Assembly: GCA_963576475.1 (NCBI GenBank) | Contig: OY754981.1 | Coordinates: 27,318,132 to 27,382,131, forward strand | Length of the DNA: 64,000 bases | Direction of reading: 5' to 3' | DNA from: Molanna angustata | Taxonomy: Eukaryota; Arthropoda; Insecta; Trichoptera; Molannidae | Shown: positions 1 to 9,447 of the stretch, one piece after another | Numbering within the stretch: position 1 is the stretch's first letter | How the letters are laid out: each line of letters opens with the position of its first letter | Program-made: the position numbers and the translations under genes | Notes under the pieces: model-generated | What the model was told of the DNA's origin: nothing | The model's input: only the letters and a program-made list of their open reading frames with translations | Database searches by the model: none

Positions 1-352
1 GCATGATTTGACAAAATTTTCAGCATCTTTATCGTATCTTGGCCACCACACTTTTGTTCTTAGACGTGATTTCATAGCTACAATACCAGGGTGGCCTTCA
101 TGGGCTGCACTCAAAACTTGATGCCGTAGCTTTTGTGGAATTACTATTTTTGTTCCTCTGAGCAAAATATCATCATAAAAGCATAATTCACTTTGAAATA
201 TTTTGTAGGCTTTAACCTCTTCCTTCCAGATATTATTATACAATCCTTCTTTAACTTTCAATATATCTCGATCTTGTTTGGAACAATCTGCAATTTCTTT
301 CATAGGTACAGCTACTGGCCTGATATACTCAATAATTTGGTGAATATAGCTT
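1..352 (-). pseudogene. pol: Ty3/Gypsy pol continuation (integrase zinc-binding region), frame-shifted and cut by window edge
   Basis: Downstream of the gag-pol stop the minus strand stays coding-like in another frame. It reads into a segment with HEGHPG and then KVWWPRYDKDAENFVKSC, the pattern of the HHCC zinc-binding region at the start of Ty3/Gypsy integrases. Integrase inserts the element cDNA into host DNA. The window ends at the second half of the zinc motif, so the DDE catalytic core and the downstream LTR are not visible. Because the frame differs from the upstream gag-pol frame, this copy cannot make integrase by plain translation. Confidence 0.8.
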
Positions 353-2905
353 TCACGTACCTCTGGTAAAATTTTTTGGTACAATACAAAGTCTTGATAA
401 AGAGTCCGCTATGTTATTTTTTCCAGGTCGATATACTACTTTATATTTATAAGATTGAAGACGTAATATCCATCTTTCTATTCGTGCACATGGTTTCGAT
501 TTTGGGCCAAATATTATTTCTAATGGTTTATGATCTGTTACAAGTTCAAACTCCTTGCCATAAAGAAAAATATGAAAGTGTTCTACAGCCCAAACCAATG
601 CTAAAGCTTCTTTTTCCGTTTGACAGTATCGTCGTTCACAGTCGGTAAGAGTTTTATTTCCGTATGCAATTATTCTAGGTCCATTCTTGTCTATTTGAAT
701 TAATACTCCTCCTAGTCCCACTGGGCTTGCATCGGCAACTACAATAGTTCGATCTTTTACATCATAGTATCCTAAGGTAGGGATATTTGTGAGTGCCGAT
801 TTTAATGTTGCAAAGGCTATTTGTTGCTGTATATTCCATGATTTTTGTATTTTAGATTCTTTTTTTCGAAGTAATTCTTTAAGTGGTTCAGTTAAAGTGG
901 CCAAATTCGGGATCCATTTGCCCACAAAGTTGACCAAGCCAAGGAAACTCTGTAGTTCTGCTATTGTTTTGGGTGGTCTAAATTCCTGAATTGTTGATAT
1001 ATATTTTGCAAGTGGTCTGACACCCTTTTCTGTTAATTCGTGTCCTAAAAATTGTACCTTTTTTACTTTAATAATACATTTATCATTCCTTAAAACTACT
1101 CTATTTTCTTCTAAAATTCTGATAACTTCTTTCAGCCTTGTATCATGTTCTTTTCCATCATTACCATACACTAAAATGTCATCTATAAAATTGATTACTC
1201 CCTCACAACCTAATAACATTCGTTCCAAAGTCTTTTGGAAAATTTCTGGTGCACATGTTATTCCAAACATCAGACGTTTATACCTATATAGGCCCTTGCT
1301 TGTAATAAATGTTGTGATGTGTCTTGAATTAGGATGTAATTCAATCTGGTGAAATGCATCTTTGATGTCGAGTTTACTGAAATATTTTGCATTACGCATC
1401 TTAGGCAATAATTTATCCATTGTTGGGAGTGGATGATTTTCACGCATAATGGCTGTATTGGCTCGTCTCATATCCACACAAATACGAACCTCTCCATCTT
1501 CTTTTAGAACGGGAACAATTGGCGATATCCATTTTGAAGGACCACGAGCTTCTTCAATGATATCTCTTTTCATCAGTTCTGCTATTTTGGCATCGACCAT
1601 TTTTTCCAGGGGTATGGGAATTCTTCTATATGGTTGTGAAATTGGTTGAATTGACTTATTAATAGGAATTTCAACCAATACATTCCTAAATTTTGGAAAT
1701 ACCATAGAATCTATTTGATTTACTTCTAGCCCGATTTTGAGTATTCCTAATGACATAGCCGTTGCCTTTCCCAAAAGATTCCTTGTACCATCAGTGACGA
1801 CATAAAATATACTTTTTGTGGATTTTTCTCCTATTTGGAATTTTGCCTCAAAAGATCCATCTAATTTTAATGGTATATTGCTACCATAAGCTAGGAATGT
1901 TTTGTTTGGATTCTTTATTTGATTGTATACCACAACTTGGCTATTTTTCATCATTTTCCACGTTTTGTCTGTGATTAAATTATGTTTACATCCTGAGTCC
2001 ACTAACATTTGTACTTTTACCCCTCCAATTTTGCATTCAAACTCATTATCATCAGCATCTATGTGGAAAACATAGTGTATTTCATCCACTTTATTCGCAT
2101 CAATATTTAAATCGCGCCGAAATTTCTTCGGATTCTTTTTATATTTATCTTCATTTTTTCTTTTTGTCAAGTCAGTTTTACAACATTTTCTGAAGTGACC
2201 AATCAAGCCGCAGTCATTACATTTTTTTTCTTTGGCAGGGCATTGCCAATCTTTTGTGTGATTTCTATATCCACATCTTCTACATAGTATATTCTTGATT
2301 GGCCAAATTTTCTTTGTTCTTGTGTCTATTTTATTAACACTTTGACTTGTTGTACACATTTTGTCAAATTCATCCATCTGTCGGCTTACAGCTTCAAGTG
2401 CATTGGCTTCTGAAATTATGTTGTCTAATGACATAGCATCCCCAGTTTGGAGAATTTTCTTCCTCAATTCAATAGAAGAACACTTTTCTGTTATTTGGTC
2501 AATAATATGTTCATTTTTGTCATGAAATTGACATTTGTCTGCTTGTTGTCGTAAACGGACTAAAAATTTCTCAAACTTTTCATTTGTTTCTTGTTTGAGT
2601 AATCTAAACAAATGGCGTTCATATACTTTGCTTTGTTTAGGTGCAAAATAAGCATCAAGTCTTGTAATAGCCAGATCAAAAATATTCACATGGTCAGGTG
2701 ATTGGATATTTACTTCAGGTATATTATAAAATATTTCTTGTAGCTCCAGGCCTCCAAAATGCAATAAGGTCGCTCTCTTTTTTTCACTGTTATCAATACT
2801 CATAGCTTCAAGGTATATAAAGAGTGCTCTCTTCCATCGTTCCCATCTCAACCCTACTGAGCTAGGGTCACCTTCACACTCAAATTTCTCCAATGTCAAA
2901 GACAT
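353..2905 (-). CDS. gag-pol: Ty3/Gypsy retrotransposon fused Gag-Pol polyprotein (Gag, protease, reverse transcriptase, RNase H)
   Basis: A single 850-codon frame encodes the capsid and replication proteins of an LTR retrotransposon. I place the start at the ATG at 2905 (MSLTLEKFECEGD); upstream in-frame codons are only TTG next to an A-run. The order is: Gag region (about residues 1-200); two CCHC zinc knuckles (C208-C222 and C229-C242); aspartic protease DSG at 303-305; reverse transcriptase (about 430-610) with SKLDIKDAFHQ at 510-520 and the FIDD catalytic box at 573-576; and a connection plus RNase H domain with candidate acidic residues D725, E766 and D791 (TDHKPL). Gag and Pol share one frame with no gag/pol frameshift. 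The frame stops at 353, just after a T6 run (A6 on the coding strand, 372-377), where a one-base length change would explain the switch into the integrase frame. The superfamily is clear; I did not assign the clade. Confidence 0.93.
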   Translation of the reverse strand: MSLTLEKFECEGDPSSVGLRWERWKRALFIYLEAMSIDNSEKKRATLLHFGGLELQEIFYNIPEVNIQSPDHVNIFDLAITRLDAYFAPKQSKVYERHLFRLLKQETNEKFEKFLVRLRQQADKCQFHDKNEHIIDQITEKCSSIELRKKILQTGDAMSLDNIISEANALEAVSRQMDEFDKMCTTSQSVNKIDTRTKKIWPIKNILCRRCGYRNHTKDWQCPAKEKKCNDCGLIGHFRKCCKTDLTKRKNEDKYKKNPKKFRRDLNIDANKVDEIHYVFHIDADDNEFECKIGGVKVQMLVDSGCKHNLITDKTWKMMKNSQVVVYNQIKNPNKTFLAYGSNIPLKLDGSFEAKFQIGEKSTKSIFYVVTDGTRNLLGKATAMSLGILKIGLEVNQIDSMVFPKFRNVLVEIPINKSIQPISQPYRRIPIPLEKMVDAKIAELMKRDIIEEARGPSKWISPIVPVLKEDGEVRICVDMRRANTAIMRENHPLPTMDKLLPKMRNAKYFSKLDIKDAFHQIELHPNSRHITTFITSKGLYRYKRLMFGITCAPEIFQKTLERMLLGCEGVINFIDDILVYGNDGKEHDTRLKEVIRILEENRVVLRNDKCIIKVKKVQFLGHELTEKGVRPLAKYISTIQEFRPPKTIAELQSFLGLVNFVGKWIPNLATLTEPLKELLRKKESKIQKSWNIQQQIAFATLKSALTNIPTLGYYDVKDRTIVVADASPVGLGGVLIQIDKNGPRIIAYGNKTLTDCERRYCQTEKEALALVWAVEHFHIFLYGKEFELVTDHKPLEIIFGPKSKPCARIERWILRLQSYKYKVVYRPGKNNIADSLSRLCIVPKNFTRGT

Positions 2906-2974
2906 TATGTGGATTTTTTTTTTCAACAACCTGGAAAAATAATTTAATTAAGGCATACTTACCACATGGGTGAT
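2906..2974 (-). other. 5' leader of the Gypsy element
   Basis: The stretch before the gag ATG contains an A-run and, on the minus strand, a GTAAGTATG string followed about 30 nt later by TTTTTCCAG. These look like splice sites but are too close together for an insect intron. No primer binding site or LTR boundary can be assigned with confidence. Confidence 0.3.
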
Positions 2975-3410
2975 ATCATAGTCAAAGACTTTATCTCTTG
3001 GTCAATAAATGACCATCAGGATATCAGTCAAAGACAATCAAGATATCTATCACTAGTTCATGACCTTCATAATATCACGGTCATTTATTATCACGGTCAT
3101 TTATTATCACAGGACATCATAGTGTCATTTTATTATCACAAGACATCATATTATGTCATTTTATTATCACAAGACATCATATGTCATTTTATTATCACAG
3201 GATATCATAATCAATAGACTCAAAATCTTAATCAAGGACTTTGAAGATATCATAATCTAAAGAAACTCAGGATATCATATTCAAAGACCATCAAGACATT
3301 ACAGTCCATAGACCCTCCAGATATCATATCACATAACATTTTCCAAGGATATCAGTCTAAAGACCTTCAAGATATCATATCACAGTAACATTTTGTTACA
3401 TTCATCAAGG
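2975..3410. repeat. Degenerate minisatellite built on GATATCAT / TCATTTTATTATCACA motifs
   Basis: Two mixed sub-arrays are visible. One repeats TCATTTTATTATCACAAGAC at roughly 30-bp spacing around 3075-3200. The other repeats GATATCATA(G)TCAAAGACC at 25-40 bp spacing through the rest. Units are diverged and irregular. The array sits directly upstream of gag, so it may be part of the LTR or leader of that element, or a separate minisatellite next to the insertion. Confidence 0.6.
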
Positions 3411-3600
3411 TATATCCCACAAAGTGGAGTAATCAGCAACAGGTGTGCATTGCCTTATAAGCGGAAGCACGACACATGAGTGCATCCCTACACACCAGCC
3501 TTGTCTTACCAAAGAGGGCACTATATTCAGAATGGGTGGTGAACCCCATTACTGAACTGTGTAAAATATTATTTTGCCTCATGTTTTGAATTACATCACT
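3411..3600 (-). mobile_element. LINE 3'-end fragment, family B (copy 1)
   Basis: The sequence around TATCCCACAAAGTGGAGTAA and CAGCAACAGGTGTGCATTGC recurs at 11.4, 29.5, 32.9, 50.9 and 62.1 kb. Better copies begin CATACCATCACGGCATATCC, the same kind of terminus as minus-strand family A LINE tails. I therefore read family B as the 3' end of a related LINE on the minus strand. This copy lacks the terminal CATACCATCACGGC. Confidence 0.6.
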
Positions 3601-4469
3601 TCACATAACATTTAACAACTCATTGTAAAATTATGCTTTGAAAAATTATTATAGCTTTTAAGAAATATGAAAATCACTATTATTTTAACCTCATTTGTCA
3701 TATTTTGGAATAACTTTCACAAAATAAATAATTTCATAATCATTTTACAATCATTTCATAATCATTGTGCAATAATATTATTTATTTAATTTGTTTAAAG
3801 AAAACTGTACTTTTTTATTCTTAAAGTAAACTTGTTTACTTTTTCTTAAAAGTACCTACATTTTCTTACATCTAGTAAAGTAAAATAAAAAAATTGATGC
3901 TATACTGTTTCACAAATGAAACATTCAGAGGATGCATTGGCAAACAAGTCATCCAATTTGTTTAATTTTTTATGAACATATACCAAATTAAAAAACTATT
4001 TGATAAATTGCACAATATTAATCAAATATTTTCAATAGGAAATAAAGTTCATCCTCGTCGCCATTGTGGCATATTTATATGATTGGTACTCACCCAGGGC
4101 TGCTTCTGGTACTGCACTGTGTAGTGGTCACTAAACAACTGGTTCTGGATCACATCTCTAGCCCTAAGGACATCTAAGTTACCCCCACTTAGTGGGAGGA
4201 GCTAACTTTACTTAGTATACATACTTACCTTTATACAGTGCATATGCTACAATTTCAATCGTCAAACGTCAGATAGAACGATTATGTCACATATAAAATA
4301 TTAAAATAAAAAATATTGTCAATAAATTAGGACGTCATAAACAATGAATGTCAATTATAGACGTCACAATTTAAAATTCAAACATAAGGTCAAAAATGAA
4401 TAAAAATAAGCCGAAATATCCCCATTACCAAATTTAAATTTCCACAGGTATTGTTGTCATTTTACTGAT
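3601..4469. other. AT-rich stretch without recognisable gene
   Basis: No coding or repeat assignment, apart from a 13-bp near-palindrome CCCACTTAGTGGG (4184-4196) and a GTCAAACGTCAGATAG stretch near 4260. Both strands are stop-rich. Confidence 0.5.
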
Positions 4470-4880
4470 AGGCCCTATTGCCTTTTCTACCATTTACATG
4501 GCCATGATCCAAAAGGTTTCTCCAAAGCCAGGAAGGATGTTGGCGTTGGCTGATGGGGGCAGAATACCAGGGATATGCTGGCCCTGTCATAGACGCGACA
4601 GATGCTGGCTGAATAGATGCATTGGGAACGGCAGCGGCTGGGCAGAATCGGGGCAGCATGACACAAGAGTGAAGCTGCAGGCTGCGGATCCAGGATGAGC
4701 ATGGCTCATTAGCATCAGAAACCTGTCTGATGCAGAATCCGCCACTATTCAAGACCGCGGTAGCATGATCGCTGGGTTGGTGTTGTGACGTCTGTTATTG
4801 GCACCTCATGGCAGGTACTCGTGGCTCTAGGAGGCAGAGCCCGACCGATGTCTCCCGACATGATCTACGCGTGAATAACA
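4470..4880 (-). other. GC-rich island, possible decayed exon or retrogene
   Basis: This segment is clearly richer in G+C than its AT-rich flanks and less repetitive. On the minus strand there is a 96-codon open stretch (4752-4462) rich in Ala, Ser, Pro and Gln, and an upstream ATG (MSGDIGRALPPRA) ended by TAG before it. No domain is recognisable and the frames are interrupted. It could be a 5' exon or promoter CpG region of a host gene, or a decayed transposon or retrogene. Confidence 0.3.
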
Positions 4881-5364
4881 TCTGATTGTCATATTTTGGA
4901 GGTTAGGTAACTGTAAGTTTAGCAAGAAATATATATATTTTCAAAATAATAATGAAGAAAAATAACAAAGAACAATATTATTTTCCCTTTACTACATACG
5001 AGTGCTTGCACTTGCTTGGTAAAGGTAAATATGTTTTTTCTTATTGTGCATCTTTTCTTTTTTTTTAATGTTTTCTTTGATATATGTATTATAAAATTAA
5101 TTAAATAAAATAAAAAGTAAAAAAATAGTATTTTTTTTTAATCTCGATAACCGTGTCACCTATCGGTTACAAAACTATCCTATCTTTCAATACGGGACCA
5201 ACTATACATATCATGAAAAAATCCTTGAAATTGGTTGGGCGCTTTCTGAGATTAGCGTGCGTGATTTTTATATATTAAGATAAATTTTATCTATCCTGTT
5301 ATCACTTACCATTAGCCATCTACCAAAAAGCATTCGATTTGAGCTTGTCTTAGTAGTGCAATTA
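4881..5364. other. AT-rich stretch, nothing assigned
   Basis: Low-complexity A/T with several poly-T and poly-A runs (for example 5056-5066 and 5132-5140). No reading frame, tRNA-like box or repeat seen elsewhere in the window was recognised. Confidence 0.5.
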
Positions 5365-5600
5365 TAATAGGCCGTTTCCACGCTCGCCTTGGCTCGGCGA
5401 GACATCCCGAGCTCCAACGTGTAAATAGGGTGTTTGGATGGGCTCGCGTGGTCTCGCCCGGGCTCGCGCCCGATCCGATCGTGTGTCGGTATTTTGGCAC
5501 GAGTTAAAGAGGGTTTGCGGCAGACATTTGCGAGTCATTTACACGTTGGCCCTGACATTAGAAATTAGAATCGTTTGAGCTCTGGCGCTGGAAATACGTA
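5365..5600. repeat. CpG-rich repeat fragment with CGTTTMCACGCTCGCC motif (copy 1)
   Basis: A CpG-rich patch contains GGCCGTTTCCACGCTCGCC, then ACGTGTAAATAGGGTG, then TCATTTACACGTTGGCCC. Similar strings (GCCGTTTACACGCTCGCC, GAGCATGTAAATAGTG) recur at 6265-6385, which suggests an interspersed element rather than a promoter island. Confidence 0.4.
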
Positions 5601-5907
5601 TCGGAATTTTGACAACTGACATCCAAAGTTATAATAATAACACGTATTTTACACCTGGAATTTGAATATTCAAAGTTATATTTATGATTATAGTTTATCT
5701 GATTATGAATTATTTAGGATTAAATATATTATGATGTGAAAACATTCATTTTAATATTTTTACATTTATTTATATGTTTTATAATAAAATACATTTATTC
5801 AATTATGTTATTTTATTTATTTATTAATACATCATAATATGCAAAAAATTAATATCAAATAGTGGATTTATTGAAAAATTAAATAAAATAGTATAATACA
5901 TACTAGT

Positions 5908-6013
5908 TGCATGTATGTATGTATGAATGTATGTATGTATGTATGTATGTATGCATGTATGAATGCATGTATGAATGCATGTATGTATACATGCATGTAT
6001 GTATGTATGTATA
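5908..6013. repeat. ATGT tetranucleotide microsatellite
   Basis: About 100 bp of ATGT repeats interrupted by GAATG, GCATG and ATACATGC variants. Such tracts commonly form the 3' tails of the LINEs in this window (for example at 29210-29220), so it may mark an old insertion end. Confidence 0.85.
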
Positions 6014-6264
6014 GGGTTGCCAAATTAGTATAGGTATTGGCATAAAATTAGAACAACCCAAATAAAAAAATAATGATTAAAATATTTTTTTTATGTTTTG
6101 ATATGCATTTCTTTTGGAATTTTTAAATAATAATTATTGAAAAATGTCTATTGTTTGATTAAGAACATGTACATGTAGAGATAATTGAAAAAATCCTATA
6201 TTATAATAAAAATACGTAAGGCCTAAAGTTATGGCCGACATAACCTCAACGTCCGTCATGTTTG

Positions 6265-6385
6265 CCGCTTCAAAGCATACTGCGGGCTCGCGAGCATGTA
6301 AATAGTGTTCGAGCTGTCGACTTTTAAGCCGTTTACACGCTCGCCGAGACGTTCGCCGCGCCTATACCAACGTATAAATCCAGCA
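6265..6385. repeat. CpG-rich repeat fragment with CGTTTACACGCTCGCC motif (copy 2)
   Basis: It shares GCATGTAAATAGTG and GCCGTTTACACGCTCGCC with the 5365-5600 patch, in the same orientation, although the surrounding DNA is AT-rich. The two ends of any parent element are not defined. Confidence 0.4.
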
Positions 6386-6419
6386 TAAGAGACACGACGC
6401 TTTAGTAATAAATAATAAT

Positions 6420-6645
6420 AAAAATATGAATATAGCGCCATATTGTACAAGGCGGGAATGAGTGGAATGCCATGTAGGGGCTGGACGAGAAAGAGTTGGC
6501 ATGTTCATATAAATGAGATTTTGAAAGATAGGAGAGCATGTATGATGCGATGTATAGATGTAAATGAGGCAAAACATATATGTATGTCAAGATAGAAGAA
6601 TCTGGCGTTCGGTTCTCTCTGCCTACCCACACAAGGAAACCGCCT
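6420..6645 (+). mobile_element. LINE C-terminal tail, family A (degenerate copy)
   Basis: The plus strand carries a decayed version of the LINE tail that is well preserved at 13.1-13.4 kb: a W-H-VNEILKDRRACM-RCIDVNEAKHICM-like stretch, followed by CTCTCTGCCTACCC. Frame breaks and missing residues show it is non-functional. Confidence 0.65.
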
Positions 6646-6742
6646 AATGGTATTTATGCAATAAAGCGCCATTTATTGAGTGATTGCAAGGGCGTTGTAA
6701 TTGATATGTTTCATTTAGGAATATGAATTGACCAAATAGATG

Positions 6743-6955
6743 TGTCGATGGCAGAGCGCTTAGCGCGCTGGGCTAGTAATCCAGTGGTCGCGAGTTCGAA
6801 TCCTGCCTCATTTATGCTTATTTTAGGGAATTCATGCTTATTTTAGGGAACAAAGCATTTATGCTTATTTTAGGGAACGTAGGAAGATGTATAACATGTA
6901 CTTGTTTAACAAGGACATATTCATTTAAAAAAATAATAATAATAATGGTTTATTG
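6743..6955 (+). mobile_element. SINE family 1 (tRNA-Thr-like head), copy with triplicated body segment
   Basis: A tRNA-related head has an A-box-like GGCAGAGCGCTTAGCGCGC, an anticodon arm with loop CTAGTAA (anticodon AGT, as in tRNA-Thr) and a B box GAGTTCGAATCC. The SINE body ends with CTTGTTTAACAAGGACATATTC and an A/AAT-rich tail. Unlike other copies, ATGCTTATTTTAGGGAA occurs three times (6814, 6834, 6861) and part of the body between head and tail is missing. The long body and tail argue against a functional tRNA gene. Confidence 0.85.
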
Positions 6956-7094
6956 AATATCATTTCTAAAGGATAATAAACTAAAAAGTAAACAAATTAA
7001 CATTATATTATATAAAATAATGTTCACTTTGTAACTAATTGCGAAAATAAATAATTTTGAAAGGATAAATTCAACCGCAATCAAAAAACTGTCT

Positions 7095-7250
7095 TGATCC
7101 GGAATGTTCCTTTTGGCCACAAGGAGGCGCTGTTGTCGGACATCTGCCTGTGCAGCTGGCAAAACCAGACCGCCATTCTTCGTCCGAATGAGTTGGATGG
7201 TGCGCGTGCCGTTGGAGTGCGGTTAGCCGGCCTCTTGAATATTATTATAC
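7095..7250 (-). other. GC-rich patch, candidate exon of unknown gene
   Basis: GC-rich DNA in an AT-rich setting. The minus strand is open and reads RTKNGGLVLPAAQADVRQQ followed by RLLVAKRNIPDQDSF, a protein-like composition with no repeats. I recognise no family. It could be an exon of a host gene or a fragment of an unidentified transposon. Confidence 0.25.
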
Positions 7251-7469
7251 AAGTGTCGCGAAAGTTTGTGCACGAAATGTGATAAACAAAATATAAAATA
7301 CATAATATAATGATGTTAGTGATCTGTTAACAGTTATTATTTTGTCATGTTTTGGATGGAAGTGCTGTAACATTACTTGAAATGTGTTAACAAACTTAAG
7401 TTTGCTACGTACTTTTACGACAATTTTTGTCAAAAATTCACAAGTAACCGTTATGACATGACCTCTTGC

Positions 7470-7740
7470 TGGCGCGCGAAAGACGCGGATAGATAGGTAA
7501 GAATGTTTTTTTTAATTGTCGTCTGACGTCGCTTTATTAATTCATTTTCGGTGTGGCGAAATGTTTATTACTTTATTGTAATCGTCCCGTTTCTTGGAGA
7601 CCGTGATCGGCGCAAATATTTGTGGTTTGAAAAGAATAATTGCACCAGTCCCGGCCTATTAGAGACGGGAAAAAATACGCACACGACCGCTCTTGACCAA
7701 TATGGAAAGTTCACTTCTTGTTTTGTGAAATCTTAACCAC
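7470..7740 (+). other. CpG-containing unique stretch with a strong splice-donor-like site
   Basis: A CpG-rich segment (GCTGGCGCGCGAAAGACGCGG) is followed by GATAG|GTAAGAATG, a good 5' splice donor at 7496/7497. A 61-codon frame at 7551-7736 has no recognisable family. It could be a non-coding first exon; no matching acceptor or promoter could be fixed. Confidence 0.2.
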
Positions 7741-8390
7741 AACTGAAACATAAATTATTATTGTTCAGTTGAAAAGGGCGTGAATCATTCGTGTTCATAA
7801 TAATATTGTGTGTTGAACGGCGCTCGATGAATCATTGAATATGCATTTCATTTTATGAAATTCTTTGTGTTGATCAAAATGCATCAATTGGCGATCGAAA
7901 TTTCAAATTTTCGTTTTTTTGTTCTTTTATACTCATACATAATATATATTACCAATCAAGTTTAGACGAATCATTTTTTGTAATTAAAATCGTTTATTGT
8001 CACTTGGTATGCGGTAAGTGATGAACCTTGAAAACTATTTTATTATTCGTATTTTTTGACCATCTCGGTAAAATAGGAAATCACACGTGTTGAATTATAT
8101 TAACCTTCAAACTGTCTGTGTATGTAGGTACCTACCCGTGTGACATCACCCATAGACATTTTAGTAAAGAAAGAATCTTGCTTACATAATATTTCAAATG
8201 GATAAATCAATTTAGGAATTAGCCCAACGAATTTATTTAAACACGTACTATTTTTTACATTCAAATTTTAAATTATGTTCTTAAATCTACTTATAAAATC
8301 TTTGTTTACTGCTTATGTATTAAAGTAAAATGATTATTCGTTTTGAGTTAAAAACGAGGAGTCAAGAAAACTGTGTCAGATAAAGAGGTG
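7741..8390. other. AT-rich stretch, nothing assigned
   Basis: No repeat shared with the rest of the window and no convincing reading frame was recognised. The sequence is mostly A/T with scattered poly-T runs. Confidence 0.5.
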
Positions 8391-8399
8391 TAAAATCCA

Positions 8400-8745
8400 A
8401 ATTCTATGATGAGATGGTTAGGTCACATACAAAAAATCTAATGGATAAACAAATCGAAAGAAGCAGGAATGGTAAGAAAAGTTTACAAAATAATAAAAAA
8501 GCACAATGTATCTAATGTGAATGTTTAGAGGCGCTGTTTGAATTGTCCTATTTTATTAAAAGAATAAATTAAGAATGACTGAAAAAGAAAAAAAAATCAT
8601 AGAGGGAATGAAAGGAAGGATCAGATAACAAAAAAAGCATCGGCTCGACCATGTTGACGACATGTATGAATGTTAGTGAGGCGATAAATGTATGCAAAGA
8701 TAAGTGCGCGGGGTGCGGTTTTCTCCGATTACCCCTTTAACAGAG
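8400..8745 (+). mobile_element. LINE C-terminal tail, family A (very degenerate copy)
   Basis: An MRWLGHI-like start at 8407 matches the RWFGH motif of the family A tail. Near 8660-8740, MNVSEAINVCKDK-like codons and GTGCGGTTTTCTCCGATTACCC match its end. The two parts are separated by unrelated or decayed DNA and several stops. Confidence 0.5.
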
Positions 8746-8774
8746 ACATGGCGTGATGATATTGTAGATGCTTA

Positions 8775-9236
8775 ATGAAATTTGGACGTGGCACTAGACG
8801 CACGAAAGATAAAAAAAATGACAAAGAAACGAGACCCATTAAAAATAAAATTGATAGAATTAAAATGATATTACGAAATAACAAGAATAGACTTCCTAAA
8901 GAGAGATGGAGAATACGTATGTATATGGAAATGTTTAAACAATTGGCGAGTACGTACAAGAGGCATCCCTCTGTTAAACCCTTTAAGACAATCCTGAATG
9001 TAAGTTTTGATAAATATGTGGGTAAATTATTATGGTGTACTTTCTTCTTCTTGTGTTGTTCAAATCTAAATGCCCATCCGCACCCGGAAGGCCATAAACT
9101 CCTTTTGAGTCATCCTCTAGGTGGTCTTGTTAAGGAAGAACTTCCCAAGTTCACTGACCAGCGGCCTTCCTCTTGGATTCAAACTGATTCCAATTTGGAA
9201 TTTGCCACTGAGATCTATGATAATGAACTGGTATAA
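8775..9236 (+). other. 153-codon open frame of unknown nature
   Basis: The frame starts MKFGRGTRRTKDKKND, is Lys/Arg-rich for about 70 residues, has a hydrophobic stretch (LLWCTFFFLCCSNL), then a His/Pro-rich end. It is the longest plus-strand frame outside tandem arrays and recognised transposons. The opposite strand contains TTQDTEHLLACP, reminiscent of the end of LINE RNase H domains, so this may be antisense to a decayed LINE. No function is assigned. Confidence 0.2.
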
Positions 9237-9447
9237 ATTTGAATGTACTGGATCCATTGGGCATGCTAGGAGGTGCTCGGTGTCCTGTGTTGTCTTTGTA
9301 CTTTGAATAAAAGGTGTCATTTTGCTCCCTTACACCATCTTCACATGTCTGTCTGTATTGGAATTTAGCAATCGATTTATAACTAACTTTCCCACAAGTT
9401 ATATAGCTCTGAAACTTTAAACTATTTCCTTAGATATCATAAACATA

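Noticed and set aside
2930..2970. A small intron (GTAAGT..CCAG) in the Gypsy leader
   Set aside because: The donor- and acceptor-like strings are only about 30 nt apart, too short for an insect intron.
4184..4196. The CCCACTTAGTGGG near-palindrome as a regulatory site or element junction
   Set aside because: A single 13-bp occurrence without supporting context is within chance expectation for a 64-kb window.
6743..6815. Functional tRNA-Thr genes at the SINE 1 heads (also 14.1, 14.4, 25.0, 29.3, 62.7 kb)
   Set aside because: The heads are followed by a conserved SINE body and A/T-rich tail, have mismatched stems and occur as a family, so they are retroposons and not tRNA genes.
8775..9236. 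A host gene encoding a 153-residue basic protein
   Set aside because: No domain, no splice or promoter context, and hints of a decayed LINE on the opposite strand. Reported only as an unknown frame.
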